Assembly (NCBI GenBank): GCA_030648435.1
Contig: JAUSHE010000041.1
Coordinates: 1-16,605 of the forward strand
Origin: Candidatus Daviesbacteria bacterium
Lineage (GTDB): Bacteria > Patescibacteria > Microgenomatia > Daviesbacterales > UBA10151
Direction: 5' to 3'
DNA: 16,605 nt
Part shown: positions 6,632 through 13,238 of the stretch, in pieces
Numbering within the stretch: position 1 is the first letter of the stretch
Layout of the letters: every line of letters begins with the position of its first letter
Translations under genes and position numbers: made by a program
Notes under the pieces: generated by a model
The model's input: only the letters and a program-made list of their open reading frames with translations
Databases searched by the model: none
What the model was told of the DNA's origin: nothing

Positions 6632-7920
6632 CTTCTGGCAAATACCTCGTAGTTTCTTTCAATTAATTTGCTTTCAAATTGCTTGGCCGTATCCAAAATA
6701 ACCGATACTACAATTAAAAGTCCTGTTCCTCCGATAACTAAAGTTTTGATACCTGTTACCTGAGACGCTATAGATGGCAAAACCGCAATAGCACCCAGGA
6801 ATATCGCTCCCGCCAAAGTAATTCTTATCATAATATAATTCAAATAACCGGCAGTTTGTGTGCCGGGTCTTATGCCGGGGATAAAGCCGCCATATTTTTT
6901 TATTTCCTCAGCCACTTTTTTCGGATTAAAAATTACTGCCGTATAGAAAAATGTAAAACCTACTACCAGAATAAAATAAACACTGTTATAAACTATGCTG
7001 TCCGGATTAAAATTTGCGGCTAAAAACCGACCAATTGCAGATAACTGCGGCTGCGACAGACCGGCCAAATACGATCCGGCAAAAGACGGCACCAACACAA
7101 GCGAAACTGCAAAAATTATTGGTATCACACCTGCTTGGTTAACCCGCAGTGGCAGATAAGTTTGGGCATTGCTTTCTGCAGTTTTACCGCCCGTAAATCT
7201 TCTGGCATATTGCACCATAATTTGTCTTCTACCTTCATTAATAAACACAATACCTGTAATGACTAAAATGGATAACACCACAAAAATTAAGATATTTATT
7301 ACCTGTGCCTGATCTACCACAGAGACAGTTTGAGTTAATACTATCGGTAACCTGGAAACAATACCGGCAAAAATCAGAAGCGATATACCGTTGCCGATGC
7401 CGTACTCTGTAATCAGCTCTCCGATCCACATCATAAATATCGTACCCGCGGTTAATCCGATGATAATGGCTGTTATTTGCATAGGGGTAATTTGACTTAT
7501 AATACCCTGATTTTTAAGCAGGACAAACATACCGATTGACTGCAAAACCGCCAAAGGAACCGTTAGATATCTTGTATATTGATTAATCATCTGCCGACCA
7601 GATTCACCTTCTTTTGACAGCGCCTCAAGTTTCGGGCTGATCATAGTTAAGAGTTGGAAGATAATTGAAGCATTAATATACGGATTAAGTCCAAGCGAGA
7701 TAACGGAAAAATTAGCAAGTGTACCTCCGGAAAAAATATCCAACAACCCCAAAAATTGATTGGAAGCAAAAAGAGCCTGCAAACCTTTTAAGTCAACCCC
7801 CGAAACAGGGATATGAGCGGCAATTCTTATAATTACAATAAGAACTATTGTAATTAGGATTTTTCTTCTAAGATCGGCAATTTTAAATGCATTTATAAGA
7901 GGGGCTAATATATTAGACAT
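6628..7920 (-). CDS. secY: Preprotein translocase subunit SecY
   Basis: SecY is the membrane channel of the Sec translocon. The 430-residue product has about ten hydrophobic segments, starting near residues 21-35. Conserved motifs are visible: ISLGLNPYINASII (74-87), ITEYGIGNGISLLIFAGI (about 169-186), LPLRVNQAGVIPIIFA, the cytosolic loop GGFIPGIRPGTQTAGYLN, and GTGLLIVVSVILDT near the C-terminus. Length is ordinary for bacteria. It overlaps rplO by 8 bases and adk by 4. Its place after L15 is the standard one, so membrane insertion and ribosome production are transcribed together. Confidence 0.98.
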   Translation of the reverse strand: MSNILAPLINAFKIADLRRKILITIVLIVIIRIAAHIPVSGVDLKGLQALFASNQFLGLLDIFSGGTLANFSVISLGLNPYINASIIFQLLTMISPKLEALSKEGESGRQMINQYTRYLTVPLAVLQSIGMFVLLKNQGIISQITPMQITAIIIGLTAGTIFMMWIGELITEYGIGNGISLLIFAGIVSRLPIVLTQTVSVVDQAQVINILIFVVLSILVITGIVFINEGRRQIMVQYARRFTGGKTAESNAQTYLPLRVNQAGVIPIIFAVSLVLVPSFAGSYLAGLSQPQLSAIGRFLAANFNPDSIVYNSVYFILVVGFTFFYTAVIFNPKKVAEEIKKYGGFIPGIRPGTQTAGYLNYIMIRITLAGAIFLGAIAVLPSIASQVTGIKTLVIGGTGLLIVVSVILDTAKQFESKLIERNYEVFARR

Positions 7921-8311
7921 GTTCTACTTTTCCGCCTGCTTTTTCAATTTTCCTGCGGGCAGCATCCGATACGGAAAGTTTGACTGTTAACGCAATTTTA
8001 ATTTCTCCTGTGCCTAATATTTTAATCCCCTTTCTTACATCTTTCAAAGATACAATTTTTTCTTCCAATAGTTTAACCAGATCAACTACAGTTTTGGCTT
8101 TGAAAACATTTAATTTATCAAGGCTCAATATTTTGGGCTTACCGCTTACTGTCGTATTGCCCATACCTCTCTTAAGAGGTAATTTTCTATATAAAGACAA
8201 ACCACCTGTAAAAGTAGCCGGAATTTTACCCCTGGCTTTTTGACCTTTTGTGCCTCTACCTGCAGTTTTTCCTTTACCTGATCCTATACCGCGTCCTAAT
8301 CTTTTTTTCAT
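7913..8311 (-). CDS. rplO: 50S ribosomal protein L15, N-terminally short
   Basis: L15 is a late-assembling 23S rRNA-binding protein. The 132 residues begin MKKRLGRGIGSGKGKTAGRG, which is normally preceded by about 20 residues (the L..L.P..GSR lead). Those residues are missing, and no upstream in-frame start is available without running into rpsE. The FTGGLSLYRKLPLKRGMGN segment and the C-terminal domain ending KIEKAGGKVEHV are normal. The start overlaps rpsE by 4 bases (ATGA). In most bacteria rpmD (L30) would lie between rpsE and this gene; here there is no room for it. Confidence 0.96.
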   Translation of the reverse strand: MKKRLGRGIGSGKGKTAGRGTKGQKARGKIPATFTGGLSLYRKLPLKRGMGNTTVSGKPKILSLDKLNVFKAKTVVDLVKLLEEKIVSLKDVRKGIKILGTGEIKIALTVKLSVSDAARRKIEKAGGKVEHV

Positions 8312-8739
8312 ATTTTTTTCAATTTACCAAGCGCTTCCAGAGTTGCATAAACATTTGAAGCTTGATTTTTTGTACCCAAAATCTTTGACACAATATCATG
8401 AATGCCTGCGGCCTCCACTACTACTCTAACTGCTCCTCCAGCAATCACACCGGTACCAACAGGAGCAGGCTTCAACAGAACTCTGGCAGCTCCGTTTTTA
8501 ACCAAAATCTGATGTGGAATAGTTCTGCCTTTTAGCGAAACGCTAATCATGTGCTTTTTCGCATAAGACGTCGCCTTTCTTACTGCAGACTGTACTTCAG
8601 CAGCTTTTCCTAAACCTACTCCGACTTTACCTTTTTTATCACCCACTACAACTAAAACTGACAAAGATCTTTTATCTCCACCTTTAGTTTTTTTTGATAC
8701 CCTATTTACCTGAACTACTCTTTCAAAAAATTCATCCAT
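8308..8739 (-). CDS. rpsE: 30S ribosomal protein S5
   Basis: S5 works with S4 and S12 in decoding accuracy and mRNA entry. The 143 residues contain the N-terminal double-stranded-RNA-binding-like domain (VVQVNRVSKKTKGGDKRSLS, then VVVGDKKGKVGVGLGKA) and the C-terminal domain (PAPVGTGVIAGGAVRVVVEAAGI). It is about 20 residues shorter than the E. coli protein, lost from both ends. A Shine-Dalgarno, TGGAGG, lies about a dozen bases before the ATG. The ATG shares one base with the rplR stop (TAATG). Confidence 0.97.
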   Translation of the reverse strand: MDEFFERVVQVNRVSKKTKGGDKRSLSVLVVVGDKKGKVGVGLGKAAEVQSAVRKATSYAKKHMISVSLKGRTIPHQILVKNGAARVLLKPAPVGTGVIAGGAVRVVVEAAGIHDIVSKILGTKNQASNVYATLEALGKLKKI

Positions 8740-9074
8740 TAAAATTCTAATCCTCCATCCCTGGCACCTTTTGCAAACTCTGCCACTCTACCATGATATA
8801 AAAATCCTCCTCTGTCAAATACAACTTTTTTTATTTTTAACTTTAGAGCCTGTTCTGCTATCTTTTTCCCGGCTTCATATGCCTTTTTTGTTTTTTGATT
8901 CTTACCCAGCTTTATATCACTTACTGCTGTCAGCGTTTTACCAATCTGGTCATCGATCAGTTGTGCAGAAATATGTTGTACAGATCTGAAAACGGAAAGC
9001 CTTGGACAATCCTTTGTTCCGGCAATTTTTTTTCTGACTTTTTTATGTTTTCTTTCCCTTAATACTTTATACAT
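8739..9074 (-). CDS. rplR: 50S ribosomal protein L18
   Basis: L18 binds 5S rRNA and docks it on the large subunit. With the ATG at 9074 the protein has 111 residues: basic N-terminus (MYKVLRERKHKKVRKKIAGT), then PRLSVFRSVQHISAQLIDD, and the C-terminal DRGGFLYHGRVAEFAKGARDGGL block. An in-frame GTG at 9095 would add seven residues and overlap rplF by 20 bases. I prefer 9074 because a GGGAG Shine-Dalgarno sits at proper distance before it and it follows the rplF TGA by one base. Confidence 0.95.
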   Translation of the reverse strand: MYKVLRERKHKKVRKKIAGTKDCPRLSVFRSVQHISAQLIDDQIGKTLTAVSDIKLGKNQKTKKAYEAGKKIAEQALKLKIKKVVFDRGGFLYHGRVAEFAKGARDGGLEF

Positions 9075-9075
9075 A

Positions 9076-9636
9076 TCATTTCGCTCCCGGCGCACCTGCT
9101 ACTTTGGCGCTCTTTCCTGCTTTCTTTCTGATATATTCACCTTCATATCTGATACCTTTACCTTTATATACATCAGGCACTCTGACTTTCTTAATATTAG
9201 CTGACACTTGTCCCACTAACTGCTTGTCTGTTCCTGATACTTTAATTTTTGTATTATCCGTTACTTCAAAAGTAATCCCTTCAGGCGCAGTCACTTCAAC
9301 CGGATGCGAATAACCCACATTCAACACTAAATTGCTTCCTGTCAGCTGTGCTCTAAAACCAACGCCAACTAATTCCAAATTTTTACTCCATAAATCTGTT
9401 ACACCTAAAACCATATTAGCAACTAAACTTCTGCTTAGACCATGCAGAGCTTTGACCTTTTTTTGATCATTCTTGCGCGTAAAAGCTACTTGACCTTCTA
9501 TGGCACTTACTCCAATAGCCGGATCAACATTTAAAGTTAAACTACCCTTGGGACCTGTTACTGTAACTGTCTGTCCGTTGATAGTTATTTCAACTCCGGC
9601 AGGTATTATAATACGTGCATTTCCAATTCTTGACAT
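9076..9636 (-). CDS. rplF: 50S ribosomal protein L6
   Basis: L6 lies beside the sarcin-ricin loop and factor-binding site. The 186 residues consist of two repeated L6 domains. The first runs from the start (MSRIGNARIIIPAGVEITIN, then VTGPKGSL) to about 80. The second, about 90-170, contains VGVGFRAQ and the YKGKGIRYEGEYIRKKAGKSAK signature. A short Ala/Gly-rich tail (VAGAPGAK) ends the protein. Length is normal. A 32-base spacer separates it from rpsH upstream in transcription, one of the larger gaps inside the spc segment. Confidence 0.97.
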   Translation of the reverse strand: MSRIGNARIIIPAGVEITINGQTVTVTGPKGSLTLNVDPAIGVSAIEGQVAFTRKNDQKKVKALHGLSRSLVANMVLGVTDLWSKNLELVGVGFRAQLTGSNLVLNVGYSHPVEVTAPEGITFEVTDNTKIKVSGTDKQLVGQVSANIKKVRVPDVYKGKGIRYEGEYIRKKAGKSAKVAGAPGAK

Positions 9637-9646
9637 AATTTTTTAA

Positions 9647-9657
9647 GAGCGCAGCTC
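9647..9657. repeat. Small hairpin in the rpsH-rplF spacer
   Basis: GAGC-GCA-GCTC gives a 4-bp stem in the 32-base spacer 9637-9668. It is GC-rich in an AT-rich gap and may be a remnant of the same kind of small palindrome seen elsewhere in the window. On the minus strand it lies 10-20 bases before the rplF ATG, so it could affect that start. The evidence is weak. Confidence 0.3.
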
Positions 9658-9668
9658 GCAAGCTTAGC

Positions 9669-10043
9669 TTACCAGACCAGCGCCAGTACTTCCCCTCCAA
9701 GTTTTAATTTTCGCGCTTCTTTATCGGTCATCAAACCTTTCGGTGTTGAAATAATAGCTATGCCGAGACCATTTAATACTCTATGTATATCCTTAACTCC
9801 TTTATAAACTCTAAGCGATGGTTTTGATACTCTTTGCAAATCCGTCACTGCGGGAATTCTGGAATTATACTTTAGTATCACAACTATTTTTCCATCTTTT
9901 TCCGAAACAGCTGATACAAAATCTTCTTGTTGTAAAAGCTTCGCTAAGCGTAGCACCAGCTTGGAAAATTTTAAGGTAACCTCAACTTTTCCTACGGAAT
10001 AACCATTTTTTATTCTTATCAGTGCGTCACCAATATTATCCAT
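9669..10043 (-). CDS. rpsH: 30S ribosomal protein S8
   Basis: S8 binds the central domain of 16S rRNA; in E. coli it also represses the spc operon. The 124 residues begin DNIGDALIRIKNGYSVGK and include the SKLVLRLAKLLQQEDFV helix. The RVSKPSLRVY segment and the C-terminal half GLGIAIISTPKGLMTDKEARKLKLGGEVLALVW close it. Length is close to the usual 130. Residues encoded by 9954-9938 come from a near-palindrome, but alignment to the family by eye shows no length change there. It starts one base after the rpsN stop. Confidence 0.97.
   Translation of the reverse strand: MDNIGDALIRIKNGYSVGKVEVTLKFSKLVLRLAKLLQQEDFVSAVSEKDGKIVVILKYNSRIPAVTDLQRVSKPSLRVYKGVKDIHRVLNGLGIAIISTPKGLMTDKEARKLKLGGEVLALVW
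9938..9954. repeat. Imperfect 17-bp palindrome inside rpsH
   Basis: GCTTCGCTAAGCGTAGC folds as GCT/AGC and CGCT/AGCG with one mismatch and a one-base centre. It lies in the coding sequence for the LRLAKL helix of S8. It may be chance codon usage or a short repeat; one copy cannot decide. Confidence 0.3.
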
Positions 10044-10044
10044 A

Positions 10045-10224
10045 TTACCAACTCGCTTTCTTCACTCCGGGGAGTAATCCCATATGTGCTAATTCCCGAA
10101 AGCATAACCTGCAAAGGCCAAATTTACTGATATATCCACGGGGCCTGCCACAACGCATACAACGGTTTCTTTTTTGTACTTCATATTTAAATTTCTTTTT
10201 TACAATATTACTTACTTTTGCCAT
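10045..10224 (-). CDS. rpsN: 30S ribosomal protein S14, zinc-binding (type Z)
   Basis: This 59-residue gene was read directly from the sequence. It begins MAKVSNIVKKKFKYEVQKRN and ends GLLPGVKKASW. The zinc ribbon is complete: Cys22-X2-Cys25 and Cys38-X2-Cys41, with the RCGRPRGYISKFGLCRLCFRE signature around it. S14 is a late-assembling protein of the 30S head. The short zinc form, as in Gram-positive bacteria and other CPR members, replaces the roughly 100-residue form of E. coli. A GGAG stretch precedes the ATG by about a dozen bases, right after the inverted repeat at 10241-10308. The rpsH ATG follows the stop after one base. Confidence 0.97.
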   Translation of the reverse strand: MAKVSNIVKKKFKYEVQKRNRCMRCGRPRGYISKFGLCRLCFRELAHMGLLPGVKKASW

Positions 10225-10240
10225 ATCAGTCGCTCCGCTC

Positions 10241-10318
10241 CAATGTACAATTGAAAATGTAAAATGTAAAATTATTTTTCATATTTTTTAATTGTAAATT
10301 GTACATTGTAAATTGTTA
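10241..10318. repeat. AT-rich heptamer-type inverted repeat between rplE and rpsN
   Basis: CAATGTACAATT (10241-10252) and its exact reverse complement AATTGTACATTG (10297-10308) flank 44 bases. Both arms continue as loose 7-base repeats: on the plus strand 10291-10318 reads ATTGTAA, ATTGTAC, ATTGTAA, ATTGTTA. The other arm, read on the minus strand, has ATTTTAC, ATTTTAC, ATTTTCA, ATTGTAC. The element begins at the rplE stop codon and fills nearly the whole 91-base gap. Its layout parallels the S17/L22 repeat although the sequence differs. Confidence 0.65.
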
Positions 10319-10855
10319 ATTTCTAAATGGCATACCTAAATATTCCAAAAGCTTCTTACTTTCTTTTCTGTTTGATGCGCTGGTGGTTATTGTCACTGCC
10401 AATCCCCGTGTCCGATCTACTGTTTTGTAATCCACTTCCGGAAAAATAACTTGTTCTTTCAGACCCATATTCAAATTACCGGCCGCATCAAATGACTGCT
10501 CGGAAATGCCCTTAAAATCCCGTACCTTGGGTAACACGATACTGATCAGCTTGTCTAAGAAAGCATACATTTTATCACCTCGTATGGTCACCATCATACC
10601 AATTGGCTGACCCTTGACAACTTTAAATGAAGCTATTGATTTCTTAGCCAAAGTGACAACAGGCAATTGGCCTGCCAACGCAGCAAAATAAACCTTCACT
10701 TTATCCAGGATGCCGGCATTGTCCTTTGCTTCACCCAATCCAATATTGATCACAATTTTCTTTATCCGGGGCACAGCCAGATGGTTTTTCAAACCAAATT
10801 CCTGCTGCAGTTTTTCTCTTACTTCAGACAAATATTTTTCTTTAAGCCTTTGCAT
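10316..10855 (-). CDS. rplE: 50S ribosomal protein L5
   Basis: L5 binds 5S rRNA with L18 and forms bridges to S13. The 179 residues match the bacterial family in length and order. Visible are PRIKKIVINIGLGEA, the AKKSIASFKVVKGQPIGMMVTIRG stretch, the PKVRDFKGI segment, and the end LLEYLGMPFRN. It overlaps rplX by 14 bases. The stop codon lies at the edge of an AT-rich inverted repeat that fills the gap to rpsN. Confidence 0.98.
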   Translation of the reverse strand: MQRLKEKYLSEVREKLQQEFGLKNHLAVPRIKKIVINIGLGEAKDNAGILDKVKVYFAALAGQLPVVTLAKKSIASFKVVKGQPIGMMVTIRGDKMYAFLDKLISIVLPKVRDFKGISEQSFDAAGNLNMGLKEQVIFPEVDYKTVDRTRGLAVTITTSASNRKESKKLLEYLGMPFRN

Positions 10856-11162
10856 TAGTTGTTATCTCCTTTTTGCATTTTTTACAAATTCTTACTTTCT
10901 CACTGCCTACTAACTTAAAACCAACTCTGGTTACTTTTTTGCAAGTAGGACAGATTAGGCCGACATTGGAGATATCCAGAGATTTCGGAATATCAATAAT
11001 CCCACCTTCCAACGTTCCCTGTTTTTTGACGTGTCTTTTGTATAAATTTGCTCCTCCCACAAAAACCCTTTGCTTTTTGCCCAGCACAAATTCGACCTTG
11101 CCTTCTTTGCCGCGGTCTTTTCCTAAAAGTATCTTCACTGTATCGCCTTTTTTAATTTTCAT
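10842..11162 (-). CDS. rplX: 50S ribosomal protein L24
   Basis: L24 is one of the two initiators of 50S assembly and lies near the tunnel exit. The 106 residues begin with the KOW motif (MKIKKGDTVKILLGKDRGKEGKV). The GGANLYKRHVKK segment is followed by the C-terminal ribbon with two CxxC pairs (CPTC ... CKKC), as in many bacterial L24 proteins. It starts 3 bases after rplN and runs 14 bases into rplE, so rplE is probably translated by coupling. No clear Shine-Dalgarno is present. Confidence 0.97.
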   Translation of the reverse strand: MKIKKGDTVKILLGKDRGKEGKVEFVLGKKQRVFVGGANLYKRHVKKQGTLEGGIIDIPKSLDISNVGLICPTCKKVTRVGFKLVGSEKVRICKKCKKEITTNAKA

Positions 11163-11165
11163 AAT

Positions 11166-11534
11166 TTACCAAACTTCCTGAGCTAAAGAGATAATTTTTG
11201 CGAAACCGGCATCTCTGACTTCTCTGGCCACCGGACCAAAAATTCGGGTAGAGCGCAAGTTGCCGTCATTATCTACAATAACGCCTGCATTGTCATCGAA
11301 TTTGATATATGATCCGTCCTCGCGCCTTACTTCCTTTTTTGTCCTTACGATCACCACTTTAACTATTTCATGATTTTTTACCTGACCATTTGGATCCGCT
11401 CCTTTAACTACGGCCACAACTAACTGCCCCAGCGTTGCTTTTCTTTTGCCTGAACCACCCAGGGGTTGGATAACCTGGGTTATTTTGGCTCCGCTATTAT
11501 CTGCTACTATCAGTCTTGTTCTATGCTGTACCAT
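11166..11534 (-). CDS. rplN: 50S ribosomal protein L14
   Basis: L14 helps form the intersubunit bridge with 16S rRNA helix 14 and the binding surface for silencing factor RsfS. The 122 residues are exactly the usual length. They include TRLIVADNSGAKITQVI near the start, VAVVKGADP, and the signature DDNAGVIVDNDGNLRSTRIFGPVAREVR. The ATG lies 6-8 bases from the end of the repeat at 11541-11655 and has no Shine-Dalgarno. Its initiation probably depends on the upstream rpsQ ribosome or on an unstructured A/T-rich start. Confidence 0.98.
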   Translation of the reverse strand: MVQHRTRLIVADNSGAKITQVIQPLGGSGKRKATLGQLVVAVVKGADPNGQVKNHEIVKVVIVRTKKEVRREDGSYIKFDDNAGVIVDNDGNLRSTRIFGPVAREVRDAGFAKIISLAQEVW

Positions 11535-11540
11535 AAAAAT

Positions 11541-11655
11541 TTAGTGCTAAGTGAATAGTGCTTAGTGAAAAGTCTATTTCTTAGTCTTTTCCTCCTTTTT
11601 CAGCTTTTTATCTTCTGTTTTCTGACTTATCACTTTCCCCTCATCACTTGGCACT
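11541..11655. repeat. 115-bp repeat, copy B (end of rpsQ and rpsQ-rplN spacer)
   Basis: This stretch aligns without gaps to 13239-13353, with 8 mismatches in 115 by my count (about 93% identity). Its ends are inverted: AGTGCTAAGTGA (11543-11554) against TCACTTGGCACT (11644-11655), 11 of 12 matching. A partial second copy of the end unit lies at 11557-11568. It encodes residues about 101-127 of S17, its stop codon, and nearly all of the spacer to rplN. Confidence 0.85.
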
Positions 11656-11957
11656 TCTTTCTTCTCTTCCGGCATAACTTCTGCAATTGCGGCTTCTGCT
11701 GTCTCTTTTTGTTTGGCTTTAACAATGGCCGCCAAATCTTTACCTACAACTTTTGCCACTTTCCAATGTTTATTTTTGGAAACAGGCTTTACTTTGACAA
11801 TCTCAACAATATCCCCTTCTTTCAAAGCCATATCCGTATCAACCAGATATTTTTTACTTTGGGCGTAGGTCTTTTTATACAAAGGATGCATCGCCATCCT
11901 TTCTATCAGCACCACTACCGTATTTTTCATTTTTATTGACACTACTCTGCCTTTCAT
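11574..11957 (-). CDS. rpsQ: 30S ribosomal protein S17 with repeat-derived C-terminal tail
   Basis: S17 is a primary 16S rRNA-binding OB-fold protein. Residues 1-73 carry the family core: GRVVSIKMKNTVVVLIERMAMHPLYKK, then SKKYLVD, EGDIVEIVKVKPVSKNKHWKV. Normal S17 ends about there, at 80-90 residues. This one has 127. Residues 74-100 are an Ala/Glu/Lys-rich tail, and residues about 101-127 (PSDEGKVISQKTEDKK, then a Lys/Glu run) are encoded by the 115-bp repeat that also forms the tail of L22. The start overlaps rpmC by 4 bases and has a good GGAGGC Shine-Dalgarno. The charged tail is probably disordered. Confidence 0.95.
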   Translation of the reverse strand: MKGRVVSIKMKNTVVVLIERMAMHPLYKKTYAQSKKYLVDTDMALKEGDIVEIVKVKPVSKNKHWKVAKVVGKDLAAIVKAKQKETAEAAIAEVMPEEKKEVPSDEGKVISQKTEDKKLKKEEKTKK

Positions 11958-12175
11958 TTTTTTGCCTCCAGTTGCGCTAACATTTCTTTTTGTTTAATCA
12001 GTGTCAGAAATTGCGCTACTTCTTTTCTTTTTTTCGAAATCATTTTTACATTTTTTAATTTCTTCATATTTTTATCCATGACATGATTATTAATTTCTTT
12101 TTCCGCCAGTTTAGCTTTTTCAGTTAATTCCTTAATGCTTAAGTTTTTTATGGAAATAAACTCCTTTTTTTTCAT
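11954..12175 (-). CDS. rpmC: 50S ribosomal protein L29
   Basis: L29 is a small alpha-helical hairpin at the tunnel exit, close to the docking site for SRP and trigger factor. The 73-residue product is Lys-rich and helical, with the typical features KNLSIKELTEKAKLAEKEI and, near the end, KKRKEVAQFLTLIKQKEM. Family conservation is low, so the call rests on composition, size and position between L16 and S17. It overlaps both neighbours by 4 bases (ATGA at each side). An AAAGGG stretch precedes the start. Confidence 0.92.
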   Translation of the reverse strand: MKKKEFISIKNLSIKELTEKAKLAEKEINNHVMDKNMKKLKNVKMISKKRKEVAQFLTLIKQKEMLAQLEAKK

Positions 12176-12591
12176 ATAATCCCTTTCTCAACAAATCTTG
12201 TATCCATAGGCAATTTATGAGCCGCCAAGCGAAGAGCTTCCTCCGCTATTACCTTTGTAATTGCTCCCATCTCAAAAATAAGCTGGCCCGGTTTTACCAC
12301 TGCCACATACCCTTCAACATCACCTTTACCTGAACCCATCCTTGATTCTGCCGGATGTTTTGTAATTGGTTTATCCGGAAAAATCCTGATCCAAATACGA
12401 CCACCTCTTTGAGTGAAATGAGCCATAGCCCGTCTGGCTGCTTCCAGTTGTCTGGCAGTAATAAATCCACACTCCATGACCTTCAAGCCAAAGGTTCCAA
12501 AGACGAGAGTATTCCCACGGGTAGCAATTCCTCCCCTTTTTCCTTTAAAAGTTTTTCTGTGCTTTGTTCTTTTTGGTTGCAATAGTCCCAT
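12172..12591 (-). CDS. rplP: 50S ribosomal protein L16
   Basis: L16 organises the A-site tRNA pocket of the large subunit. The 139 residues match the bacterial length and motifs. They include the N-terminal PKRTKHRKTFKGKRGG, GTFGLKVMECGFITARQLEAARRA, RIWIRIFPDKPITKHPAESRMGSGKG (the conserved loop near the peptidyl-transferase centre), and the end AAHKLPMDTRFVEKGII. A GTGGAG sequence precedes the ATG. The start is one base after the rpsC stop. Overlap with rpmC is 4 bases. Confidence 0.98.
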   Translation of the reverse strand: MGLLQPKRTKHRKTFKGKRGGIATRGNTLVFGTFGLKVMECGFITARQLEAARRAMAHFTQRGGRIWIRIFPDKPITKHPAESRMGSGKGDVEGYVAVVKPGQLIFEMGAITKVIAEEALRLAAHKLPMDTRFVEKGII

Positions 12592-12592
12592 A

Positions 12593-13234
12593 TTATATCT
12601 CCACTTCCCCTTTGTTAATCCACACTTTCACTCCGACATAACCTGATTTAGTAAGCGCCGGATAAGCTGTAAAATCTATATCTGCCCTAAGTGTATGCAG
12701 CGGCATAGTGCCTGATGCCTTCCATTCTCTTCTGGCAATCTCCGCCCCACCAATTCTTCCGGACAGAACAATTCTGACTCCCTTCGCTCCGCTCCTGATT
12801 GTTCTTTCTATGGCCTGATTCATTACTCTTTGTGCCGGCAGTCTGCGGGCCAATTGTTCAGCCACAGATTGAGCCACCAAGTAAGAAGACAGGTCTGCTG
12901 ATTTTAATTCCATCGGAGCAATCTCTAAGCTATTTTCGTTCTTGATTTTTAACTCTTTTAGTAGATACTTCTTTAATTCCGTCAAACCGCTTCCCCCTCT
13001 GCCGATTAAGATACCGGGCCGGGAAACATAAATAATCACTTTTAATTTATTAACAGCTCTTTCAATTTCTACACCGGACACCGCTGCCGGCTTTAATTTT
13101 TTCATCAAAAGATCCCTTATTTTTATATCCTCCAAAACAAATTCTTTATATTTCATACCTTTGGCATACCAGCGTGATTTCCAAGTTGCCCCGATACCCA
13201 TTCTAAAACCAACCGGATGTACTTTTTGTCCCAT
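12593..13234 (-). CDS. rpsC: 30S ribosomal protein S3
   Basis: S3 lines the mRNA entry tunnel and helps unwind mRNA. The 213 residues begin MGQKVHPVGFRMGI. They contain a type II KH domain with the GRGG loop at 78-81, and a C-terminal domain with RTIRSGAKGVRIVLSGRIGGAEIAR and a final GYVGVKVWINKGEVEI. Length is normal, with no added tail. Its ATG lies only 4-6 bases after the end of the 115-bp repeat and has no Shine-Dalgarno, so start access may depend on ribosomes finishing rplV. Confidence 0.98.
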   Translation of the reverse strand: MGQKVHPVGFRMGIGATWKSRWYAKGMKYKEFVLEDIKIRDLLMKKLKPAAVSGVEIERAVNKLKVIIYVSRPGILIGRGGSGLTELKKYLLKELKIKNENSLEIAPMELKSADLSSYLVAQSVAEQLARRLPAQRVMNQAIERTIRSGAKGVRIVLSGRIGGAEIARREWKASGTMPLHTLRADIDFTAYPALTKSGYVGVKVWINKGEVEI

Positions 13235-13238
13235 AAAA

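Noticed and set aside
9075..9095. Upstream GTG start for rplR
   Set aside because: The ATG at 9074 has a GGGAG at good spacing and directly follows the rplF stop; the GTG form adds residues not seen in L18.
10271..10298. Promoter TTTACA-16-AATAAT before rpsN
   Set aside because: The match falls in an AT-only repeat where such hexamers are expected by chance; not listed as a feature.
10241..10318. CRISPR-like array
   Set aside because: The repeats are only 7 bases, adjacent and degenerate, with no spacers and no cas genes.
11565..11939. 124-codon plus-strand frame opposite rpsQ
   Set aside because: It is rich in Phe, His and Leu, as expected from the complement of a Lys-rich gene, and has no plausible start signal.
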